From the NCBI GenBank assembly GCA_949045875.1, contig CARPYP010000040.1, positions 1 through 13,154 on the forward strand: a stretch of DNA of 13,154 bases, read 5' to 3'. The stretch comes from an uncultured Clostridia bacterium (GTDB lineage Bacteria; Bacillota; Clostridia; TANB77; CAG-508). Each line of letters begins with the position of its first letter. Within the stretch, counting starts at the first letter, position 1. Positions 6,474-13,113 of this stretch are shown here, piece after piece. The notes below the pieces were generated by a model. It did not search any database. It had not been told where the DNA came from and saw only the letters and a list, made by a program, of their open reading frames with translations. The position numbers and the translations under genes are program-made.

Positions 6474-6541
6474 AGGCTATAATCGCTAGCCCCAAAGATT
6501 TTCTCCTTACAGTCGAAAACTCAAATCGGACAAGAACAAAT
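6467..6541 (+). repeat. Dispersed terminator-proximal repeat, copy 2, in a gene-free stretch
   Basis: Starts TATATAAAGGCTATA-ATCGCTAGCC (with a small inverted repeat GGCTA/TAGCC, 6475-6491) and ends CTCAAATCGG-ACAAGAA. It matches the ends of the minus-strand copy at 4674-4732. The gene-free stretch 6342-6745 thus holds the CAP-gene terminator, the 17-bp palindrome, this repeat, the hairpin at 6537-6571, and then A+T-rich leader DNA with no gene I can support. Confidence 0.5.
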
Positions 6542-6571
6542 TAAAGAAAAATCAAAGATTTTTCTTATTTG
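6537..6571. repeat. Hairpin with bulge upstream of the M15 peptidase gene
   Basis: CAAAT-TA-AAGAAAAATC (6537-6553) pairs with GATTTTTCTTATTTG (6557-6571) around AAA with a two-base bulge. The centre ATC-AAA-GAT mirrors the ATC-TTT-GAT centre of the hairpin inserted in the recombinase gene. Relation between the two is unproven. Confidence 0.45.
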
Positions 6572-6745
6572 CTCTAATTATCATCCTTTTGCATATTGAT
6601 AAATTTCATCACCAATTTTCCATTTACATATTCTTCAAATTTTTGTCATTTTTAGAAAAATATCAACATTTAATTCACATATCTACATTATTTTCATATT
6701 ATTATTATAAGGTGCATTTTTGTACCTTGGAAAGGATTATGAAAT

Positions 6746-7427
6746 ATGGCAAAAATATTAGTTTATAATAATGATTCAGATAGATTTGAAACCTATTACA
6801 GAGATGAAAATTCTGCTATGCCTTATAATGCAAATTCTACATTATTGGTTAGAGAGTTTAGGGGTTCAAGTAAATCACAAACTTTGTGGACAACTAAAAG
6901 AGTTATACAAGCTTGGAATACTCAAAGATACTTATGGGGAGGTCCAATCCCTGTTGGTTTTGCTTTTAAACGTTCTTGGGAAGGCGGTCATTCTCGGTCA
7001 GTCACAACATTATGCTGGAACAGCTTTTGATGTTGCACAACTTTGGACAAATGAAAGAAGGGCTGCTTTAAGAATAAGTGCTATTAATTCTGGTGTTTGG
7101 TCTTATGTCGAACCTGTATCTATTTCTCCTACATGGGTTCATTTTGATAGAAGACAAAAACCACCAGCTTGTAGTTCTGGTGGATATCCTACTTTAAGAA
7201 GAGGTAGTTTGAGTGTTTATGTTCTTATTCTTCAGGATGGATTAAATACTTTAGGTTTTACTACTGGTGGTTTAGATGGAATCTTTGGTAATAGAACCTT
7301 TGAAGCAGTAAAAGCTTATCAAACAAGTCGTGGATTAGCCTCTGATGGTATTGTTGGTTGTAATACTTGGCGATCTCTTCAGGAAAATGTTATTGGTAAG
7401 GGTAGAACTTCTACTACTTTAGATTAG
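6746..7427 (+). pseudogene. M15-type peptidase with C-terminal peptidoglycan-binding domain, frameshifted
   Basis: Peptidoglycan peptidase of the zinc M15 (VanY/endolysin-like) group. Removing one base near 6995 gives a continuous 226-residue protein. The N-terminal part (MAKILVYNNDSDRFETYYR...) leads to the zinc site S-Q-H88-Y-A-G-T-A-F-D95 and the third ligand in W-V-H132-F-D. A C-terminal PG_binding_1 domain follows (about 160-212, LNTLGFTTGGLDGIFGNRTFEAVKAYQ...DGIVGCNTW), close to that of the M14 gene at 3399. Upstream frame 2 ends as EGGHSRSVTT and downstream frame 3 resumes at GQSQHYAG. Deleting C6995 gives EGGHS-GQSQHYAG. An AAAGGA site (6731-6736) supports the ATG at 6746. The break separates the start from all zinc ligands, so as written the product is dead. 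A sequence error is possible. Confidence 0.82.
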
Positions 7428-7446
7428 ATTTTAATTATTTATATTA

Positions 7447-7477
7447 AAGAGGGTTCATATTTGAAGTGTACCCTCTT
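7447..7477 (+). terminator. Possible terminator hairpin after the M15 gene
   Basis: AAGAGGGT (7447-7454) pairs with ACCCTCTT (7470-7477) around a 15-base loop, 19 bases after the stop. An A-run and not a T-run follows on the plus strand, so function is uncertain. Confidence 0.4.
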
Positions 7478-7505
7478 AAAAAATACAAAAAATTTCACAA
7501 AACTA

Positions 7506-7534
7506 TTGCAATTTATGGAAATTTATAATAAAAT
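7506..7534 (+). promoter_or_regulatory. Predicted promoter of the mraZ cluster
   Basis: TTGCAA (7506-7511), 17 bp and TAAAAT (7529-7534). A perfect TATAAT at 7524-7529 overlaps but has no well-placed -35. Either places the start at or just before the MraZ repeats. Confidence 0.5.
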
Positions 7535-7540
7535 TGATAC

Positions 7541-7570
7541 AAAGTGGAGTAAAGTGGAGCAAAGTGCCAT
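7541..7570 (+). promoter_or_regulatory. MraZ operator: three 10-bp direct repeats
   Basis: AAAGTGGAGT, AAAGTGGAGC and AAAGTGCCAT follow one another without gaps, with an exact 10-bp period (one helical turn). They lie immediately after the -10 region and 26 bases before mraZ. Tandem GTGG/TGGG-type repeats at helical spacing upstream of mraZ are the known binding site of the MraZ repressor, so autoregulation of the cluster is likely. Confidence 0.75.
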
Positions 7571-7595
7571 GATTAAAAAAAGAAGGTGAGTTCAA

Positions 7596-8027
7596 GTGTT
7601 TATTGGTGAATATGAGCATACTGTAGATGTAAAAGGCAGAATAATAATGCCATCAAAGCTAAGGGAAAATATAGGAGAAAAATTCATAATCACAAAAGGA
7701 CTTGATAAATGTCTATTTGCATACTCAAAATCTGAATGGGCAAACTTTGAAGAAAAGCTAAAAACGCTTCCACTAACAAATAAAAATGCAAGAGACTTTG
7801 TAAGATTTTTCTTATCTGGTGCAGTTGAATGTGAAATAGACAAACAGGGACGTTTTTTAGTACCAGCGAACCTAAGAACATATGCAAACATAGATAAAGA
7901 AATTGTAATAATAGGAGTTGGCACAAGACTAGAAATATGGAATAAAGAATCATGGAACAATTATAGTAGTGAAGAAAACATTTCAGCAGATGAAATTGCA
8001 GAAAATATGACAATGTTAGGTATATAA
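7596..8027 (+). CDS. mraZ: Transcriptional regulator MraZ
   Basis: 143-residue DNA-binding protein, first gene of the division and cell-wall cluster, which represses its own operon. It contains two SpoVT/AbrB-like swapped-hairpin repeats, each with the family motif: DVKGRIIMPSKLR (residues 11-23) and IDKQGRFLVPANLR (about 81-94). MFIGEYEHTVD is the typical N-terminus and the length is normal. The start is GTG at 7596, 6 bases after GAAGGTGAG. The repeats at 7541-7570 are its likely operator. rsmH begins 20 bases downstream, so both are co-transcribed. Confidence 0.97.
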   Translation: MFIGEYEHTVDVKGRIIMPSKLRENIGEKFIITKGLDKCLFAYSKSEWANFEEKLKTLPLTNKNARDFVRFFLSGAVECEIDKQGRFLVPANLRTYANIDKEIVIIGVGTRLEIWNKESWNNYSSEENISADEIAENMTMLGI

Positions 8028-8047
8028 CTTCTAGTAAGGAGAAAAAA

Positions 8048-8980
8048 GTGGAATTTAAACATAAACCAGTATTATTACAAGAATGTATAGAAAATTTAAA
8101 AATCAATCCAGACGGTATATATGTTGATGGTACCTTAGGAGGTGCGGGGCATAGCATAGAAATAGCAAAACGATTATCTCAAAAAGGACTATTAATAGGA
8201 ATAGATAGAGATGAAGAAGCCTTAAAAGCAGCAAAAGATAGATTAAAAGGATATGAAAATGTTAAATATGTACATGGAAATCATGATGAAATAAAAGAAA
8301 TATTAGAAGAACTAAAAATAGAAAAAGCAAATGGAATACTATTAGACTTAGGGGTATCATCATATCAATTAGATGAAAGAAATAGAGGATTTAGCTATAT
8401 GGCAGAGGAAAGTGAATTAGACATGAGAATGGATAGAAGCCAAAGTCTAACAGCTAAAGACATAGTAAATACATATTCAGAAGAAAAGCTAATAAAAATA
8501 ATTTTTGAATATGGAGAAGAAAAATTTGCAAGAAATATATCAAAAAAGATTTGTGAATCCAGAAAAAATAAAATTATTTCAACAACAGGAGAATTAGTAA
8601 AAATAATAGAAAATGCAGTGCCAGGATATGCAAAAAAAGAAGGACATCCAGCAAAAAGAACATTTCAAGCAATAAGAATAGAGGTAAACAATGAAATTGA
8701 GCCATTATATAATACAGTAAAAAATTCAATAGATGTATTAAAGCCAAAAGGGAGGCTATGCATAATAACATTTCATTCATTAGAAGACAGGGCAGTAAAA
8801 AATGCATATCAAGTTGCAAAAGGAAAATGTATATGTCCAAAAGACTTACCCTACTGTATATGTGGAAAAAAATCACAAGGAGAAATAATAACAAGAAAGC
8901 CAATAATACCAACAGAAGAAGAACAAAAAAATAATTCAAGAGCAAAAAGTGCAAAATTAAGAGTGTTTGAGAAAAATTAG
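8048..8980 (+). CDS. rsmH: 16S rRNA (cytosine1402-N4)-methyltransferase RsmH
   Basis: 310-residue S-adenosylmethionine-dependent enzyme that N4-methylates C1402 of 16S rRNA in the decoding centre. The SAM-binding motif YVDGTLGGAGHS (residues 25-36), GIDRDEEAL (51-59), GILLDLGVSSYQLD, RGFSY, the HPAKRTFQAIRIEVN segment and FHSLEDR are all present, and the length is standard. The start is GTG at 8048, 6 bases after AAGGAG. It sits between mraZ and an ftsL-like gene, the canonical order. Confidence 0.97.
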   Translation: MEFKHKPVLLQECIENLKINPDGIYVDGTLGGAGHSIEIAKRLSQKGLLIGIDRDEEALKAAKDRLKGYENVKYVHGNHDEIKEILEELKIEKANGILLDLGVSSYQLDERNRGFSYMAEESELDMRMDRSQSLTAKDIVNTYSEEKLIKIIFEYGEEKFARNISKKICESRKNKIISTTGELVKIIENAVPGYAKKEGHPAKRTFQAIRIEVNNEIEPLYNTVKNSIDVLKPKGRLCIITFHSLEDRAVKNAYQVAKGKCICPKDLPYCICGKKSQGEIITRKPIIPTEEEQKNNSRAKSAKLRVFEKN

Positions 8981-9006
8981 AAATACAAAAGAAAGGAGAG
9001 GAGAAA

Positions 9007-9504
9007 ATGGCTAGATATCAATATGAAACAAGTCCAAGGAAAATTAGAACTGAATATGAGCCTATAAAAAAGAAAATTGTAAAAAAGAGTCCTATAACAA
9101 AATCTAATACATCCAAGAAGAATACTAGAAAAATGAAAACAGCAAAAAAAATGAAAATAGTACTATTTGTATTACTTGGATTTTTAGCGTTTTTCACTAT
9201 AAGCTTCAGAAATGCAATAATAGATTCTAAATATGCTGAAATAAAGAAATTAAAAAATAACTTGGCATTAGTGGAAAAAGAAAATGAACAATTGCAAGCA
9301 GGAATAGAAAGCCATTTGAACCTTAAAACTATACAAGAAGAGGCAGAAACGTTACTTGGAATGAAAACACTATCAAATGATCAAATTAAATATGTTAATC
9401 TTCCTAAGACAGACTATGTTGAATCAGGCTCAGAAGAAATACATATAGAAGAAGAAAGTTATTTTACAAAAATTATTAATCTAATAAAAAGTTTAATAAA
9501 ATAG
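9007..9504 (+). CDS. ftsL: FtsL/DivIC-type septum protein
   Basis: 165-residue bitopic membrane protein in the position of ftsL, after rsmH. It has a long, very basic cytoplasmic N-terminus (residues 1-50), one membrane helix (about 50-67, IVLFVLLGFLAFFTISF), an extracytoplasmic coiled coil (about 72-105, KLKNNLALVEKENEQLQ) and the DivIC/FtsL-like AETLLGMKTLSNDQIKYVNLP. FtsL and DivIC form the division subcomplex with DivIB that recruits septal PBPs. FtsL and DivIC are hard to separate by sequence; position favours FtsL. A GGAGAGGAG ribosome site lies 26 bases downstream of the rsmH stop. A hairpin after the gene ends this transcription unit before the PBP gene, which is unusual. Confidence 0.87.
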   Translation: MARYQYETSPRKIRTEYEPIKKKIVKKSPITKSNTSKKNTRKMKTAKKMKIVLFVLLGFLAFFTISFRNAIIDSKYAEIKKLKNNLALVEKENEQLQAGIESHLNLKTIQEEAETLLGMKTLSNDQIKYVNLPKTDYVESGSEEIHIEEESYFTKIINLIKSLIK

Positions 9505-9568
9505 AGAATATAGTTATAAAAATTTAAAGTAATAAAAAATGTTTCTATTAATTAAATAAAGTTATGAG

Positions 9569-9606
9569 TTTCCATAATATCAATTTATTGACATTATGGA
9601 AATTTT
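9569..9606 (+). terminator. Terminator after ftsL, sharing sequence with the next promoter
   Basis: TTTCCATAAT (9569-9578) pairs with ATTATGGAAA (9593-9602) around a 14-base loop and runs into TTTT. The -35 box of the following promoter (9588-9593) lies in the loop and at the base of the right arm. Confidence 0.65.
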
Positions 9607-9616
9607 AGCGTATAAT
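9588..9616 (+). promoter_or_regulatory. Consensus promoter of the Spo0A-domain gene
   Basis: TTGACA (9588-9593), 17 bp and TATAAT (9611-9616), both perfect. Transcription would begin near 9623, about 46 bases before the ATG, independently of the mraZ promoter. Confidence 0.8.
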
Positions 9617-9668
9617 AGAGATAATTGGAAGATTCCAATTGTAAAAAAAAGAAAAGGAGAATAAAATT

Positions 9669-10091
9669 ATGACAGACGAAGAACGGAAAGTAGTAATTAC
9701 CTTTTTAGAGGAGGTGATTCAAGAACTCAAAAATGGAGTGGGAAAAGATAAGGAGCTGGAGAAACTAGTAACACAGTATATGAATAAACTAGGAATACCA
9801 GCTCATGTGAATGGGTATCATTATATACGAACGGCAATAATGGTAGCTATGAAGGATGAGGATATGCTTAATGGATTAACAAAAAAACTGTATCCTGAAG
9901 TGGCCAAAAATTTCAATAGCACTGCTGCAAAGGTAGAAAGGGCAATAGGAAGTGCCATTGAAACGATGTGGTTTAAGGGAAACGTGAAGGCTCAATTTGA
10001 TATCTTTGGATATTCGAGAGTTGAAGAGATAAAGAAGCCAACCAATGGAAAATTCTTAAAAGTCATCGTGGAGTACTTAAAGCTTATTTAA
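9669..10091 (+). CDS. Stand-alone Spo0A C-terminal DNA-binding domain protein
   Basis: 140-residue protein matching the effector domain of Spo0A, the master regulator of sporulation. Recognisable blocks are LGIPAHVNGYHYIRTAI (residues 41-57), LTKKLYPEVAKNFNSTAAKVERAIGSAIETMW (70-101), GN (104-105), FGY (113-115) and KPTN (123-126), in the same order and spacing as Spo0A. The phosphorylated receiver domain is absent: only about 35 mostly helical residues precede the effector domain, so the usual phosphorelay control cannot apply. In the recognition helix the VERAI core is kept, but the Arg-His that follows in B. subtilis Spo0A (from memory) is Gly-Ser here, suggesting altered DNA preference. 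It has its own perfect promoter, a GGAG ribosome site and a strong terminator, and sits inside the dcw cluster. It uses more G/C-ending codons (CTG, GTG, CGG, GCC) than its neighbours, which may hint at transfer. Confidence 0.88.
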   Translation: MTDEERKVVITFLEEVIQELKNGVGKDKELEKLVTQYMNKLGIPAHVNGYHYIRTAIMVAMKDEDMLNGLTKKLYPEVAKNFNSTAAKVERAIGSAIETMWFKGNVKAQFDIFGYSRVEEIKKPTNGKFLKVIVEYLKLI

Positions 10092-10103
10092 GTTCAGATT
10101 TTG

Positions 10104-10137
10104 CAAAAGATTTCCTCTGTGAGGAAATCTTTTGTTT
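10104..10137 (+). terminator. Intrinsic terminator of the Spo0A-domain gene
   Basis: CAAAAGATTTCCTC (10104-10117) pairs perfectly over 14 bp with GAGGAAATCTTTTG (10121-10134) around TGT, followed by TTT. Confidence 0.85.
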
Positions 10138-10258
10138 AGAAAAATATTTGTCAATTAGTATGTAAGAGTGACTATATGCAAAATTAATGAAATGTTTAAA
10201 ATCATAAAATCCTTAAAATTCAATATAATGTAATAAATTGAATTAGAGGTGAAATATA

Positions 10259-12248
10259 ATGCCAAGCATTAGTGCAAAAAAGAGAATAAGAAATAATTTC
10301 TTAATATTAACAATTATTTTAATGTTACTTATGATAAGAATTGGATGGATACAATTTGTACAAGGAGCAGAGTTGCAAGAATTAGCATATAAGCAACAAA
10401 CACTAGACAGAGCAATAAATCCAAGTAGAGGAACAATATATGATAGAAATGGTGTAGAACTAGCTGTTTCTGCAACAGTAGAAACAGTAACAGTAAATCC
10501 AATGAACATAGAAAGTGAAAACAAAGAAAAGGTAGCCAAAGCATTATCAGACATATTTGAACTAGATTATGAGAAAGTTTTAAAAAAGGTAAAAAAGAAA
10601 AGTTCAATAGAAACAATTGTAAAAAAAGTAGAGAAAGATAAATCTGATGAATTAAGAATTTGGATGGAAGAAAATAAAATAACAGAAGGGATAAACATTG
10701 ATGAAGACACAAAAAGATACTATCCAAATAATGAATTATGCTCACAAGTTATTGGATTTACAGGAAGTGATAATCAAGGGCTAAATGGAATAGAAGCAAA
10801 GTATGACGAAACTTTAAGTGGAACAAAGGGAAAAATAATACGTGTAAGAGATGCCAAAGGAGGAACATTAGATGGAACAGTAGAGGAATATGTACCAGCA
10901 ATAAATGGAGATAGTTTAGTACTTACAATAGACTCTACAATACAATCCATAGTAGAAAAACATCTTGAAGAGGCATGTATAGATAATGTTTGTACAGATG
11001 GACGGAAATGTAGTAATAATGAATCCAAATAATGGAGATATATTAGCAATGGCAACATATCCAGGATATAACTTAAATGATCCATATACAATAAACAATG
11101 AAGAATTAAAATCAATATGGAATACACTTCAAAGCAGTGAAAGGTCAAATAATTTAGAAAAAATGTGGAGAAATAAAGCAATATCAGATACATATGAGCC
11201 AGGTTCGACCTTTAAATTGATAACAGCATCAACAGCCTTAGAAGAAGGGTTAGTAAAAGATATAGAAGCAGAAAACTTTGCATGCACTGGTAGAATTGAA
11301 GTTGCAGGAGTATCAATAAAATGTTGGAGATATTATAGACCACATGGTTCAGAAAGTCTAAGAACTGGATTAATGAATTCCTGTAATCCAGTATTCATAG
11401 GATTAGGGCAGAAATTAGGTGTAGACACATATTTTAGTTATCTAGGAAAATTTGGACTATTATCAAAGACAGGAGTAGACCTACCAGGTGAAGCAAATAG
11501 TATATTTATAGCAAAAGAAAAAGCAGGACCAGTAGAACTTGCAACAATTTCATTTGGTCAAAGATTTGAAATCACACCACTACAATTAGTAACAGCAGTA
11601 TCATCAATAGCAAATGGAGGAAATCTAATACAGCCAAGAGTTGTAAAAGCCACAATAGACTCAGAAACAGGAGAAACACAAGAAAAAGAACCTGTAATAC
11701 TAAGTGAAAATGTAATATCAAAAGAAACATCAAAAAATGTATTAAGTATGATGGAATCAGTAGTATCACTAGGAACAGGAAAAAATGCACAAGTAAAAGG
11801 ATATTCTGTAGGAGGAAAAACAGGAACATCAGAAGATGGAGTAAATACAGGTAAATATGTAACATCGTTTTGTGGAGTTGCATCAATCTCAGACCCAGAA
11901 CTTGTTATATTAATAACATTATACAATCCAACAGGTGAAGGGGGACACCAAGGAGGAGGAGTAGCAGCACCAATTGGTTCACAAATACTAAGTGAAGTAT
12001 TACCATATTTAGAATTAGAAAAGGACAAAGCAGAAGAATTAGAACCAGTAACAGAAGTAACAGTACCTAATATTACAAACATAAATGTAAAAGAGGCAGA
12101 AAAGGTATTAAAAGACTTAGGATTACAAATGAGAATAAATGTAGAAGAAGGAATAGATATTTCAGAAATGATAATAACAAATCAAACTCCAAAAGAAGGA
12201 ATTACTATAAATAGTGGAACAACAATATATTGCGAGATAGGAACATAA
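10259..12248 (+). pseudogene. Class B penicillin-binding protein with PASTA domain (SpoVD/FtsI type), single frameshift
   Basis: Peptidoglycan transpeptidase for septal or spore-cortex wall synthesis. Ignoring C11003 gives a 662-residue protein: cytoplasmic start, one membrane helix (about 13-33), the class B dimerisation domain with RGTIYDRNGVELA, then the transpeptidase with S316-T-F-K, S374-C-N and K520-T-G, all intact. A C-terminal PASTA domain (about 598-662, VTVPNITNINVKEAEKVLKDLGL) favours SpoVD over FtsI. Frame 2 runs into RKCSNNESK and stops at 11032. Removing C11003 gives CTDG-GNVVIMNPNNGDILAMA, continuous with the family. A gene of this kind, with every motif preserved on both sides, is unlikely to be decaying, so I suspect a sequence error or very recent mutation. 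An AGAGGTG site precedes the ATG, and TATAAT (10224-10229) is a possible -10 without a clear -35. Confidence 0.88.
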
Positions 12249-12253
12249 TTTAC

Positions 12254-12274
12254 AGGCGGACTAAATGTCCGCCT
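12254..12274 (+). terminator. G+C-rich hairpin after the PBP gene
   Basis: AGGCGGAC (12254-12261) pairs with GTCCGCCT (12267-12274) around TAAAT, 6 bases after the stop. The following ATAAATT is a poor T-tract. Confidence 0.6.
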
Positions 12275-12399
12275 ATAAATTAGAGGTATATAAAATAAGA
12301 ATTCAAATTAAATATATGTATGGAATTAGTAAAAAAAGGAAGGTGAATTATTTATATTTACAAAAAAATCAGGAAAAAAATAACAATTTATAAAAACAG

Positions 12400-12428
12400 T
12401 TGCTAATTAACAATTTTTAAATTATAAT
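12400..12428 (+). promoter_or_regulatory. Predicted promoter of the DUF4358-like gene
   Basis: TTGCTA (12400-12405), 17 bp and TATAAT (12423-12428), 32 bases before the ATG. The remaining spacer 12275-12399 holds an isolated GGAAGGTG without a usable start and no gene I can support. Confidence 0.6.
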
Positions 12429-12460
12429 ATAAATAAATTATAAAAAGAGAGGAGAAAAAA

Positions 12461-13033
12461 ATGAATAAATCAACTAAAATTATCATAGCAATAGTATCAA
12501 TAATTCTTGTAATAGTAGTTTTAGCAGTAGTTATTTTAACAAAACCAAAAGATGAGAAACAAGTAGAAAAAATTAACAGTGCAGAAGAGTTAGAAGGCTT
12601 AATTAATAAAGTATATGAAGGTCAAGAAAATTTGATACCAGATAGTGCTCAAACCCAAGTAATAGATATAACAGATGATGTAATGGTAAAGTCATTTACT
12701 GGACTTGACAATGGTAATGACTTAGAATATCTTGTTGTATCAGAGCCAATGATTAGTTCTCAAGCGTATTCATTTGTACTTTTAACAGTAAAAGAAGGGG
12801 TAAACGCAGATAAAATTGCAGAGACAATAAAAGATAAAGTAGACTATAGGAAATGGATATGTGTTTCAGCAGAAAAAGTGTACACAACAAGTAGTGGAAA
12901 TGTAGTATGTCTTATTATGTCTAGTGAAGAAGTTGCAAAACCAATATATGAAAAATTTAAGACATTAGTTGGAACAGTAGGACAAGAATATGAAAAAACT
13001 GAAGAAATAGAATTACCACCAGAAATGTACTAA
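12461..13033 (+). CDS. Membrane-anchored protein, DUF4358-like, function unknown
   Basis: 190 residues. An N-terminal membrane helix (about 7-28, IIIAIVSIILVIVVLAVVILT) is followed by a short linker and an extracytoplasmic domain. The core EPMISSQAYSFVLLTVKEGVNADKIAETIKDKVDYRKWICVSAEKVYTTSSGNVVCLIMSSEEVA (about 92-157) resembles the DUF4358 pattern 'S..a.s..l..vk.g....v...i...vd.rkWicv', often found on exported proteins of Clostridia. There is no lipobox Cys, so it should stay as a membrane protein. A GAGAGGAG ribosome site supports the start. It has its own promoter and terminator and is not part of the canonical dcw gene set. The family call is from memory of the motif and is moderate; no biochemical role is known to me. 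Confidence 0.7.
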   Translation: MNKSTKIIIAIVSIILVIVVLAVVILTKPKDEKQVEKINSAEELEGLINKVYEGQENLIPDSAQTQVIDITDDVMVKSFTGLDNGNDLEYLVVSEPMISSQAYSFVLLTVKEGVNADKIAETIKDKVDYRKWICVSAEKVYTTSSGNVVCLIMSSEEVAKPIYEKFKTLVGTVGQEYEKTEEIELPPEMY

Positions 13034-13054
13034 TATAATAGTTAAAATAAGAAT

Positions 13055-13102
13055 TATCGCCAGTATAAATAGAAACTAGTCTATTTTATGGCGATTATAT
13101 TT
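13055..13102 (+). terminator. Long terminator hairpin after the DUF4358-like gene
   Basis: ATCGCC (13056-13061) pairs with GGCGAT (13090-13095). Inside it AAATAGA (13067-13073) pairs with TCTATTT (13080-13086) around AACTAG. A T-rich TTATATTTT follows. Confidence 0.65.
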
Positions 13103-13113
13103 TATATAATAGG

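Noticed and set aside
7106..7112. Exact TGTCGAA (0A-box core) inside the M15 peptidase gene
   Set aside because: Within coding sequence and consistent with chance frequency.
7690..8157. Long minus-strand open frame opposite mraZ and rsmH
   Set aside because: Hydrophobic low-complexity reading typical of the antisense of A-rich genes, with no ribosome site. mraZ and rsmH on the other strand are certain.
10972..11035. Programmed frameshift in the PBP gene
   Set aside because: No slippery heptamer or stimulatory structure at 11000-11006. A single added C explains the break and matches two other breaks in the window.
12341..12390. Short reading frame after GGAAGGTG between the PBP and DUF4358-like genes
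   Set aside because: No ATG/GTG/TTG at a usable distance from the ribosome-like site, and the frame closes within about 12-16 codons.
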